In this document: in pieces, positions 7,677-13,826 of the stretch | How the letters are laid out: every line of letters begins with the position of its first letter | Numbering within the stretch: position 1 is the first letter of the stretch | Source: Thermoplasmatota archaeon | Lineage (GTDB): Archaea; Thermoplasmatota; Thermoplasmata; Thermoplasmatales; Thermoplasmataceae | DNA length: 33,375 nt | Assembly (NCBI GenBank): GCA_023489435.1 | Contig: JAMDCA010000002.1 | Span: 1-33,375, forward strand | Direction of reading: 5' to 3' | The notes under the pieces: generated by a model | Database searches by the model: none | What the model saw: only the letters and a program-made list of their open reading frames with translations | What the model was told of the DNA's origin: nothing | Position numbers and translations under genes: made by a program

Positions 7677-9341
7677 ATGAAATTTTCTGAACCAGGAAAG
7701 ATCGGCGATCTTGAGATCAGGAACAGGATAGTCATGGCTCCTATGATTTCCAACCTTGGGAATCCTGACGGGAACACAAATGACAACCACATCGCTTACC
7801 TTGAAGAAAGGGCAGCTGGAGGAACGGGGCTGATCATCACCGAATACACTTACATAAACAGCACCAACTCAAGAGGCTCAAGGAATGAAACCGGAACATA
7901 CAATCCTGATTTTATCCCGAAATTCAGGAGACTCACTGACCGCATCCACTCCCACGGCGCCAGGACATTCATGCAGCTGGTGCATGCTGGAGGCAAGGCA
8001 TTTCTGGACACAAACAGGGAAGGGCCTATGGCGCCAACCTCCACAGATTATGTGGGATACATGCCAAGGGAAATGACCATTGAAGACATCGAGAGCGTTG
8101 TAAAAGACTTCGTCAGGGGAGCAAAGTTTGCTTCCAACGCACAGTTCGACGGAATAGAGCTCCACGGAGCTCATGGATACCTCATTCAGGAATTCCTCTC
8201 ACCTGCACTCAACAGGAGGACAGACAAGTACGGCGGATCCCTTGAAAACAGGCTCAGATTTCCACAGGAGATCATAGAAGCAGTGAAGTCTGAGGTGAAA
8301 TTCCCGGTTGGAATCAGGCTGAGCCTCTACGAGGACGACCCCGACGGTTACACACCGGATTACGGCCTTAAGGTGGCCGAATCCCTTAAAGGCATAGATT
8401 ACGCACATTTCTCAGCGGGAAGGTTTGCGCCACCCGGTTCATCCTCAGCATTCTACGGCGAGAAGGCACACATCGCAGCTAAGCTTCCAAGGAAGCCCAG
8501 GGTCACCTCCATCGTAGTAGGCTCCGTAACAGGGCCTGCAGACGCTGAGAAGGTGCTGGAGAAATCCGACTTTGTTGCTGTTGGGCGTGCACATCTCGCA
8601 GATGCTTATTTTGCTGAAAAACTCCTGAGCAATCCTGAACTTGTCAGGCCATGCATCAGGTGCAACCAGGCATGCAGGGATCTGGGATTCGGGGAAGTCA
8701 GGTGTACCGTGAATCCGGATGTGGGATATGAGCTCAGAAAGGTGCAGATTCCCGGCAACACGGGCAGGATAAAGATTGTGGGAGCCGGGATAAAGGGGCT
8801 GGAAGCAGCTCTCACAGCTGCCAAGGCCGGCATGTCGGTAACAGTTTACGACATGAGGGACAGCATAGGAGGGCAGGTCCTTGACTATTGGGACCCAAAG
8901 AAGAAGGAAGAGTTCGGCAACCTCATAAATTACTACGGAAATGCTCTCCGGAATTTCGGGGTGAAGTTCGAGCTGGGAAGCAAATACACAGGATCAGATG
9001 CGCTTTACTGCCTTCCCGATGTGTCATATCCGGAACTGCAACCATCAGGGACCGTAAAAATAGATTCCAACGTTTACCAGTATCATGATGTTGCACTGAA
9101 ACTCGCCTCAAACCACAAGGTCATAATGTCAAAGAGGAGCCTTACAAGCCTTGACCGTGTCAGGGTGCACTCCTATGTTGAGGCTGCAACTAAGGCAGGC
9201 ATAGAATTTGTCGAGAAAATTGAGGGAAAGCCTGATGTGGAAAAGAACCAGAGGCTTCAGTACGACATCAGGGCTGCAATGATATCAGGCAGGGAAGCAC
9301 TGAAAAACTACCTGGACCATAATTCTAGGGCTCATCTCTAG
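7677..9341 (+). CDS. Old yellow enzyme / 2,4-dienoyl-CoA reductase family flavoprotein with reduced C-terminal domain
   Basis: A 554-residue NADH:flavin oxidoreductase relative. Residues 1-~320 form the FMN TIM barrel, with the family signature GAHGYLIQEFLSP and KYGGSLENR following at about 164-190. An iron-sulfur cysteine set is at C326, C329, C333 and C343. A dinucleotide-binding start (IVGAGIKGLEAA, about 363-374) opens the FAD domain. Full family members such as FadH have about 640-670 residues and a second Gly-rich NAD(P) loop; here the corresponding region (about 465-520) is shortened and shows no GxGxxG. So electron input may differ from the standard enzyme, or the domain may be vestigial. 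Substrate cannot be told: enoate, dienoyl-CoA and amine-oxidoreductase relatives share this layout. The ATG matches the usual N-terminus (MKFSEPGKIGDLEIRNRIVM). The last 17 bases overlap kptA tail to tail. Confidence 0.88.
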   Translation: MKFSEPGKIGDLEIRNRIVMAPMISNLGNPDGNTNDNHIAYLEERAAGGTGLIITEYTYINSTNSRGSRNETGTYNPDFIPKFRRLTDRIHSHGARTFMQLVHAGGKAFLDTNREGPMAPTSTDYVGYMPREMTIEDIESVVKDFVRGAKFASNAQFDGIELHGAHGYLIQEFLSPALNRRTDKYGGSLENRLRFPQEIIEAVKSEVKFPVGIRLSLYEDDPDGYTPDYGLKVAESLKGIDYAHFSAGRFAPPGSSSAFYGEKAHIAAKLPRKPRVTSIVVGSVTGPADAEKVLEKSDFVAVGRAHLADAYFAEKLLSNPELVRPCIRCNQACRDLGFGEVRCTVNPDVGYELRKVQIPGNTGRIKIVGAGIKGLEAALTAAKAGMSVTVYDMRDSIGGQVLDYWDPKKKEEFGNLINYYGNALRNFGVKFELGSKYTGSDALYCLPDVSYPELQPSGTVKIDSNVYQYHDVALKLASNHKVIMSKRSLTSLDRVRVHSYVEAATKAGIEFVEKIEGKPDVEKNQRLQYDIRAAMISGREALKNYLDHNSRAHL

Positions 9342-9347
9342 AATTTT
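9321..9347. terminator. Bidirectional hairpin holding both convergent stop codons
   Basis: AATTCTAG (9321-9328) and CTAGAATT (9338-9345) are perfect 8-base complements around a 9-base loop, followed by T residues on the plus strand. The left arm contains the kptA stop (9325-9327 read on minus) and the right arm the stop of the flavoprotein gene (9339-9341). Because of the symmetry both proteins carry Asn-Ser-Arg near their C-terminus. A role in ending both transcripts is inference. Confidence 0.55.
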
Positions 9348-10074
9348 CCCTGTTGAGCTTTCTCTCCATCCTTCCCCTTACCCATTTTATTTCTTTCTGC
9401 TCTTCAGGAGTGAGCTCAAACTGGTCGGTCATTTTCTCCCCCACAAACTCCGGGGGTATCTCTTTTACGAGAAATACGTCATCGGTTGCCCTGTAGGTCT
9501 GCCTTCCAGACTCCCTCAGGCCGTCAATGTCAATTTCCACCACAGTGGGGGAATCGATATGGAACATACCTGAGACATAGGCCTGCCTTGGGGTCAGGGA
9601 AAGGTGTATCCAGCTCTTGTCTGATGGGCTGATTCCAGTTTCCCGTATGAATTCAAGCTCCTCCTCGGTTGTCTGGTAGTACAGTTTTGAAGGGACATCA
9701 TCTGTGGGAAGGTCATCCATGTTCACGGGAATGGTATGCCCGTAGGCTGCACGAATCTCATGATCGCTGTTGACCTGGTATCTCTGCTTCGGGTCAGTCA
9801 TGGCCAGTGCTTCAATGTGGAAGGGAGTGAGCCAGTAGAAATTCTTTCTCTGAGCCTTGATCACAGGCACGATGTTGTATATCCTCACCCAGCCATGGTC
9901 ATCAAGCTTCACGCCATAGTTCTCAGGGAAATGCCTGAGCATCCCGGCAATAATTCTTCCGACGCCCTCTATTTCGCTTTCCCTCATGAGAAGCTTTCCC
10001 TGGTTGCCGCATGCCGGACATTCCGGGCCACGGAATGCTCCATGGCTCATGCAGTTCTTCAATTCATTCGCCAT
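9325..10074 (-). CDS. kptA: RNA 2'-phosphotransferase KptA/Tpt1 with N-terminal zinc ribbon
   Basis: A 249-residue enzyme of the Tpt1 family, which moves an internal RNA 2'-phosphate to NAD, giving ADP-ribose 1''-2'' cyclic phosphate and nicotinamide. An N-terminal zinc-binding set (C8-x2-H11, C19-x2-C22) is followed by the catalytic core: the LRH motif (R47-H48), LDDHGWVRI, and EIRAAYGHT with the NAD-contacting Arg. The C-terminal part has the family pattern SLTPRQAYVSG and VVEIDIDGL. The gene starts 3 bases after the prs stop, so the two are co-transcribed; a GGGGGATGAG stretch sits just before the ATG. The substrate in archaea is uncertain because archaeal tRNA ligation does not normally leave a 2'-phosphate; repair or modified RNA ends are possible. 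Confidence 0.9.
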   Translation of the reverse strand: MANELKNCMSHGAFRGPECPACGNQGKLLMRESEIEGVGRIIAGMLRHFPENYGVKLDDHGWVRIYNIVPVIKAQRKNFYWLTPFHIEALAMTDPKQRYQVNSDHEIRAAYGHTIPVNMDDLPTDDVPSKLYYQTTEEELEFIRETGISPSDKSWIHLSLTPRQAYVSGMFHIDSPTVVEIDIDGLRESGRQTYRATDDVFLVKEIPPEFVGEKMTDQFELTPEEQKEIKWVRGRMERKLNRENSRDEP

Positions 10075-10077
10075 TAC

Positions 10078-10941
10078 CTACTCATCCCCCGCAAGTGCTC
10101 TTGAAATATCGCCTGCAACAGAGATCAGGCTGTGGTCCCCATCGATGGTGTCTGATACGGCAAGAAGATCGACCAGAGGCTCAATGATCTTGTCTGAATC
10201 CTTGGCGAAGACCCCATGGACAGCACTGACGCTGATCCTTGATGCACCGTTGTCCTTGAGAAGTTTTACAGCTTTAATAATTGTTCCACCGGTGGAAATG
10301 ATATCATCCACAATGAGTATGGATTTTCCTGAAAAGTCTATCTCTGGAAGGTGCATTTCAACGGTTCTTGCGTCAATCCTCTTCTTGTTGATGTAATAGG
10401 CAGGTATTGAAAGGATCTCCGCCATTTTCTTTGCCCTTCCGTATCCTCCATCGTCCGGTGAAAGTATGAGGTCAATTTTCATGTCCCTGAAATATTCGCT
10501 GGAAGTCCTTATCACGCTTAGGTTATCCAATGGGTGTGATGCAAAACCAATGGTTTCCTCATCGTGCATTTCCACGCAAATGATCCTGTCTGAGAAATTC
10601 TCAATGGCCCTGGTCATGACCTTTGACGAAACGGGTTCCCCCGGCTTGTAGACCATGTGCTGCCTGGAGTATCCGAAATAAGGGAGCACTGCAGTGACAT
10701 GTGAAGCTCCCGCTTCCCTGGCTGCATTCAGGAGGAACAGAAGTTCAACAAAATCCGCATCGCTCCTCGTGTTTCCAATGACTGCAACTTCTGCCCCCTT
10801 TGTATCCGTCAGTATCCTGACATACATTTCCCCGTCGGGAAACCTCTTTCTCTCAACATCAGCAAGAGTGGCCCCCATTTCCTTTGCAACCTTGGCAGCA
10901 AGACCCAAGGAAGAACCTGCCGGGACTATTATCATAATCAC
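10078..10941 (-). CDS. prs: Ribose-phosphate pyrophosphokinase (PRPP synthase)
   Basis: A 287-residue cytosolic enzyme making PRPP from ribose 5-phosphate and ATP for nucleotide and His/Trp synthesis. Visible family marks are RRFPDGE-like KRFPDGEMYVR, YFGYSRQ, the metal-binding EMHDEET, SPDDGGYGRA, KKRIDARTVEM and the PRPP loop VDDIISTGGT. The short length and these motifs resemble the class described from Thermoplasma volcanium. Two starts are possible: GTG at 10941 and ATG at 10935 (giving MIIVPAGSS). A TTTAAA box centred 24 bases before the GTG favours a leaderless start there, though the ATG fits the homologues' N-terminus slightly better. First gene of a prs-kptA operon; the two share no obvious pathway except nicotinamide nucleotide supply, which depends on PRPP. 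Confidence 0.95.
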   Translation of the reverse strand: MIMIIVPAGSSLGLAAKVAKEMGATLADVERKRFPDGEMYVRILTDTKGAEVAVIGNTRSDADFVELLFLLNAAREAGASHVTAVLPYFGYSRQHMVYKPGEPVSSKVMTRAIENFSDRIICVEMHDEETIGFASHPLDNLSVIRTSSEYFRDMKIDLILSPDDGGYGRAKKMAEILSIPAYYINKKRIDARTVEMHLPEIDFSGKSILIVDDIISTGGTIIKAVKLLKDNGASRISVSAVHGVFAKDSDKIIEPLVDLLAVSDTIDGDHSLISVAGDISRALAGDE

Positions 10942-10960
10942 TTTCCTTATGGTGCGTATG

Positions 10961-10970
10961 GTTTAAAGGT
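10961..10970 (-). promoter_or_regulatory. TATA-like box of prs
   Basis: TTTAAA at 10962-10967, centred 24 bases before the GTG at 10941. A short dyad GTGCG (10952-10956) and CGCAC (10976-10980) flanks it symmetrically; with 5-base arms this may be chance. Confidence 0.5.
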
Positions 10971-11010
10971 TTATTCGCACTATCTGGATTCAAATGCCGC
11001 TTTCAATGAA

Positions 11011-11018
11011 TTTATAGG
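11011..11018 (+). promoter_or_regulatory. TATA-like box of ilvE
   Basis: TTTATAGG centred about 26 bases before the ATG at 11040, giving a predicted leaderless mRNA. The prs box lies about 45 bases away on the other strand, so the two genes share one short divergent control region. Confidence 0.6.
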
Positions 11019-11039
11019 AAAGATTGGGTTCCAATAAAC

Positions 11040-11951
11040 ATGGAAAACTCCAGGGTATGGTTCGACGGAAAGATAACTGGATACAACGACGTCAAGGTTC
11101 CACTTCTTACCCACTCACTGCAGTACGGTTCCGGGATTTTTGAAGGAATCAGGGCATACGATGCAGGTGGAAATGCTGCAATTTTCAGGCTCGAAGAGCA
11201 TGTTGACCGGTTTATGCGATCTGCACGCATATACAGGATGGGCCTCAGATCAACAAGGGATGAGATCATGCAGGGAATCATCGACGTGGTCAGGGAGAAC
11301 AAGTACAAATCCTGTTATCTCAGGCCATTCGCTTTCTTCAATGATGACAGTATCTCCCTGCAGACCAAAGGAAAGAAGGTCAGCGTGGCAGTTGTAGGAG
11401 TTCCGTACAACAATTACTTTGGAGACACCTCAAACAAGGGTGTTACCTGCAAAGTGGCAGGCTGGAGGAGAATCAACTCAGATATCCTGCCCATACAGGC
11501 AAAGGCCAGCGGAAACTACCTGAACTCGGTGGCAGCCATTGGCGAAGCCGATGCTGCAGGATTCGATGAGGCAATACTGCTTTCCAGGAACGGATATATA
11601 GCTGAGGGCCCGGGAGAGAATATTTTCCTCGTGAAGGACGGCAAGCTTGTCACACCAGGCCTTGAATCAGACATTCTTTTTGGGATCACCAGGTTCTCAC
11701 TTATTGAACTGGCAGGCAAAATGGGCATCGAGGTCACAGAACGCCAGATACACCGGGATGAGCTTTATACCTGTGATGAGGCATTCTTCTGCGGCACTGC
11801 AGCCGAAGTCACTCCCATAGTGAATGTTGATGGCATCACCATCGGCGACGGCAAACCCGGGCAACTTACAGAAGAGATTGGAAAGAAATTCATGGGTGTT
11901 GTATCGGGCAGGGACAAGGAATACCTGCACTGGCTTACCTTTGTCAAATGA
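11040..11951 (+). CDS. ilvE: Branched-chain amino acid aminotransferase
   Basis: A 303-residue fold-type IV PLP enzyme that exchanges the amino group between Leu/Ile/Val and 2-oxoglutarate. Visible marks are the N-terminal WFDGK and HSLQYGSGIFEGIRAY, the PLP lysine K155 in QAKASGNYLNS, GEADAAGFDEAILLSRNGYIAEGPGENIFLVKDG, and the cofactor-phosphate region FCGTAAEVTPI. Length and ends match the family. It could serve either synthesis or degradation of branched-chain amino acids; the surrounding peptide-degrading genes fit a role in both. D-amino-acid aminotransferase and aminodeoxychorismate lyase are relatives, but the GIFEGIRAY and GPGENIF motifs favour IlvE. Confidence 0.94.
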   Translation: MENSRVWFDGKITGYNDVKVPLLTHSLQYGSGIFEGIRAYDAGGNAAIFRLEEHVDRFMRSARIYRMGLRSTRDEIMQGIIDVVRENKYKSCYLRPFAFFNDDSISLQTKGKKVSVAVVGVPYNNYFGDTSNKGVTCKVAGWRRINSDILPIQAKASGNYLNSVAAIGEADAAGFDEAILLSRNGYIAEGPGENIFLVKDGKLVTPGLESDILFGITRFSLIELAGKMGIEVTERQIHRDELYTCDEAFFCGTAAEVTPIVNVDGITIGDGKPGQLTEEIGKKFMGVVSGRDKEYLHWLTFVK

Positions 11952-11958
11952 TGGAAAC

Positions 11959-11975
11959 CTGCATGGAAAATGCAG
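11959..11975 (+). terminator. Hairpin after ilvE
   Basis: CTGCAT-GGAAA-ATGCAG is a perfect 6-base stem with a 5-base loop, beginning 7 bases after the ilvE stop. There is no T-run directly after it, so a terminating role is uncertain; it could act in mRNA stability. Confidence 0.35.
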
Positions 11976-11991
11976 CCCCCATCCAGCTGAA

Positions 11992-12020
11992 GGTACAGGA
12001 CTGTACCAAATAATATTTAT
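11992..12020 (+). promoter_or_regulatory. Palindromic operator candidate and TATA-like box of the small membrane gene
   Basis: GGTACAG-GA-CTGTACC (11992-12007) is a perfect 7-base inverted repeat with a 2-base centre. It is followed 4-5 bases later by an A/T-rich TATA-like AATATTTAT (12012-12020), about 32 bases before the ATG at 12049. The dyad occupies the BRE/upstream position, where a bound repressor or activator could control TBP/TFB loading. Confidence 0.5.
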
Positions 12021-12048
12021 TACAAATCAAAAGTAACGGAACGATTTC

Positions 12049-12375
12049 ATGCCCAGAAGATCAGAATCAATACTTGGAACATTTGGAGGAGTAATCGGGA
12101 TCATAATTGGGGTCCTCTCTTTCATAATCAGCGGAATTGAGTCAGTAGTAAGGCTGCATTTCCAGAATGCAGTTGTAAATTCAATAATCATGGTTGTTGT
12201 GGCATTCGTAGCACTCTTTGGAGCCGGCATCACCAGAAGGGACAGGCTTGTGGGCGGCGTTGTAATGGTTTTTGCCGCAATCCTGGGATTCGCCCTTTTC
12301 GATGGATTCTACCTTATCTCAAGCATAATTGTGCTTCTCGCGGGAATCATCGCACTTGTGGAGCACTTCAGATAG
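12049..12375 (+). CDS. Small multi-pass membrane protein, unknown function
   Basis: 108 residues, basic start (MPRRSES), then about four hydrophobic stretches: residues ~10-30 (GTFGGVIGIIIGVLSFIISG), ~44-60 (SIIMVVVAFVALFGAGI), ~68-84 and ~88-104. The Gly-rich first helix resembles small DUF4064-like membrane proteins, but I cannot assign a family. The gene has its own TATA-like box with a strong palindrome before it and a T7 run 12 bases after the stop, so it seems to be a separately regulated single-gene unit. Confidence 0.75.
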   Translation: MPRRSESILGTFGGVIGIIIGVLSFIISGIESVVRLHFQNAVVNSIIMVVVAFVALFGAGITRRDRLVGGVVMVFAAILGFALFDGFYLISSIIVLLAGIIALVEHFR

Positions 12376-12387
12376 AGTTATCAACCA

Positions 12388-12394
12388 TTTTTTT
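12388..12394 (+). terminator. T-run terminator after the small membrane gene
   Basis: Seven consecutive T residues begin 12 bases after the stop at 12375, followed by more T/A-rich sequence. Archaeal RNA polymerase commonly ends transcription on such oligo-U tracts without needing a hairpin. Confidence 0.5.
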
Positions 12395-12450
12395 GTAATT
12401 TATTATTACTGATCATCATATTTTCCATATTTTACGGCTTCTGTGTCAAA

Positions 12451-12460
12451 ATCTATTTAT
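12451..12460 (+). promoter_or_regulatory. TATA-like box upstream of the flavin reductase gene
   Basis: CTATTTAT centred near 12457 predicts transcription from about 12482. The next ATG (12489) opens a six-codon frame ending in a TGA (12507-12509) that overlaps the in-frame ATG at 12506. The mRNA thus may carry a short leader rather than being leaderless. Confidence 0.4.
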
Positions 12461-12571
12461 GACACATTAAATACCATCATCAGGATCAATGGCTGCAACG
12501 CAAGAATGATCCGGAAGCAATATCTCCGGAGCGTTGGCAAGCCAATGTTCCGGGAAACTGGAGAACTATCA

Positions 12572-13063
12572 ATGCCTGCTGAAATTCAAGACAATGGCCT
12601 GAGGGAAATCCTGAGAAGATACCCCACCGGTGTAACAATAGTAACTGCCCTTCTGGACGGAAAGCCCTGGGGAGGCACCATGAATTCCTTCACCTCCGTA
12701 TCACTGGATCCGCCCCTCGTTGCCATCTTTGTAATGGAGAAAGGCAGAACCACAACGGCGATCAACCAGACTAAAAAATTCGTGGTGAACATCCTGAAGT
12801 TCAACCAGGAAAAGGAGGCAAAACAGTTTGCAAGCGACAATGTTCCCGACAAGTTCCTGGATGTTCCATATAGGGAAAGCAGCAACGGCATTCCCATCAT
12901 TGAAGGTTCCCTGGGATACATAGAATGCGATCTGTACGAGGCAACCAAGGTCTCAGACCACATTATGTTCCTCGGGAAAGTAACCAGATCAGAGGTTACC
13001 ATGGACGAGGAAGCCCTGATCTTTTACAGGCGTGCATTCAGGAGTTTCACCGGAACGGCCTGA
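12572..13063 (+). CDS. Flavin reductase domain protein (FMN-binding split barrel)
   Basis: 163 residues from the ATG at 12572. Members bind FMN and reduce flavin with NAD(P)H, or support partner monooxygenases. Family marks are LRRYPTGVTIVTA, GGTMNSFTSVSLDPPLVAIFV, FVVNIL, and the C-terminal DHIMFLGKV with YYRRAFR-like FYRRAFRSF. The start was chosen because the domain begins about 10 residues in and a GGAGAA stretch lies 8-13 bases upstream; in-frame starts at 12545, 12506 (ATG) and 12443 (GTG) would add 9, 22 or 43 residues without recognised homology. It stands alone, so the partner or substrate is unknown. Confidence 0.88.
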   Translation: MPAEIQDNGLREILRRYPTGVTIVTALLDGKPWGGTMNSFTSVSLDPPLVAIFVMEKGRTTTAINQTKKFVVNILKFNQEKEAKQFASDNVPDKFLDVPYRESSNGIPIIEGSLGYIECDLYEATKVSDHIMFLGKVTRSEVTMDEEALIFYRRAFRSFTGTA

Positions 13064-13084
13064 AATCCGTCTGTCTGATTCAGG

Positions 13085-13732
13085 TCATAGCAATATGTCC
13101 CTTTCAGAGGGAACTCTTATGAAATTTATGAGATTGAAGGGATTTGAGAGAAGATTATCCCTCATTTTTGGCCTTCCTGACTTCCTCATGTAATATTTTG
13201 AAATATGTTTCATGGCCCTCATTTCATATGAAAGAAGGTCGGACAGCTTCTTCTCCGTATGTTCTGAGTCGAATCCAATTGTAACAGTAAAATTGAACCT
13301 CCCCCGGTATCGCCTGCCACTGCCACCGGACCTGACGGAAACACAATACCTGATTACCGCCGTCCTGTCAACTGCAGTGTAATCAAGTATGTTCCTCACA
13401 AAACCGGGATGGTAAAACTCCTTCTTCCTGAGGTTGAGGATGGAATTTTTCAGTATCACGGAATTGTTTCCTCCAACCTCTGGCAGCTGGGAATCCTCAA
13501 AAACCGCACCATACATCCTGGAGAAGAACGCCTCCATCATCTCAAGATTCCTTGTGCTCTCTGACGCTATGAAGAACCGGGTCTGGAACTGTGAGCTCTG
13601 GGCGAAGAACATGTTCTGGGTATACGGCTCTGGAAGCAGAAGCCTGCATTTTTCCCTGTAAAGCATGGAGTCGGTCCTTATTTCCCCGGCTGGAAACAAT
13701 ATTTCCCTGGTAAAGATGCTTCTGGGCTCCAT
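13085..13732 (-). CDS. Orphan protein of unknown function (215 aa)
   Basis: The frame is open further upstream, but the ATG at 13732 is best supported: a TATA-like AAATTTTATT on the minus strand is centred about 26 bases before it, and the S9 peptidase promoter occupies the region beyond. The protein has no signal peptide or membrane helix. It starts MEPRSIFTREILFPAGE, has strand-like stretches (TRFFIASES, TAVIRYCVSVRS, RGRFNFTVTIGF) and a basic C-terminal third (KHISKYYMRKSGRPKMR). The order of elements, including a FFIASES...EAFFSRMYG segment and a final NLINFIRVPSERD, faintly recalls N-terminal regions of HerA/VirB4-like ATPases, but no ATPase part is present. I do not assign a function. 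Codon use looks like the neighbours and the frame is uninterrupted. Confidence 0.65.
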   Translation of the reverse strand: MEPRSIFTREILFPAGEIRTDSMLYREKCRLLLPEPYTQNMFFAQSSQFQTRFFIASESTRNLEMMEAFFSRMYGAVFEDSQLPEVGGNNSVILKNSILNLRKKEFYHPGFVRNILDYTAVDRTAVIRYCVSVRSGGSGRRYRGRFNFTVTIGFDSEHTEKKLSDLLSYEMRAMKHISKYYMRKSGRPKMRDNLLSNPFNLINFIRVPSERDILL

Positions 13733-13753
13733 GTCCAGGGATTGCCCATTTCC

Positions 13754-13806
13754 CAATAAAATTTGCACTGTGGCCCCCACTTTTTCCGAGCGCAGCAATA
13801 AAATAC
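13754..13806. promoter_or_regulatory. Divergent promoter pair between the orphan gene and the S9 peptidase
   Basis: On minus, AAATTTTATT (about 13754-13764) is centred 26 bases before the ATG at 13732. On plus, AATAAAATAC (13797-13806) is centred 26 bases before the ATG at 13827. The matching spacings support both starts and rule out the longer open frames that run through this region. Confidence 0.55.
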
Positions 13807-13826
13807 AACACCGGGCTAAGGTCCTC

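Noticed and set aside
13665-13826. 54-codon N-terminal extension of the S9 peptidase
   Set aside because: Overlaps the divergent orphan gene and its promoter; the homologous N-terminus begins at 13827.
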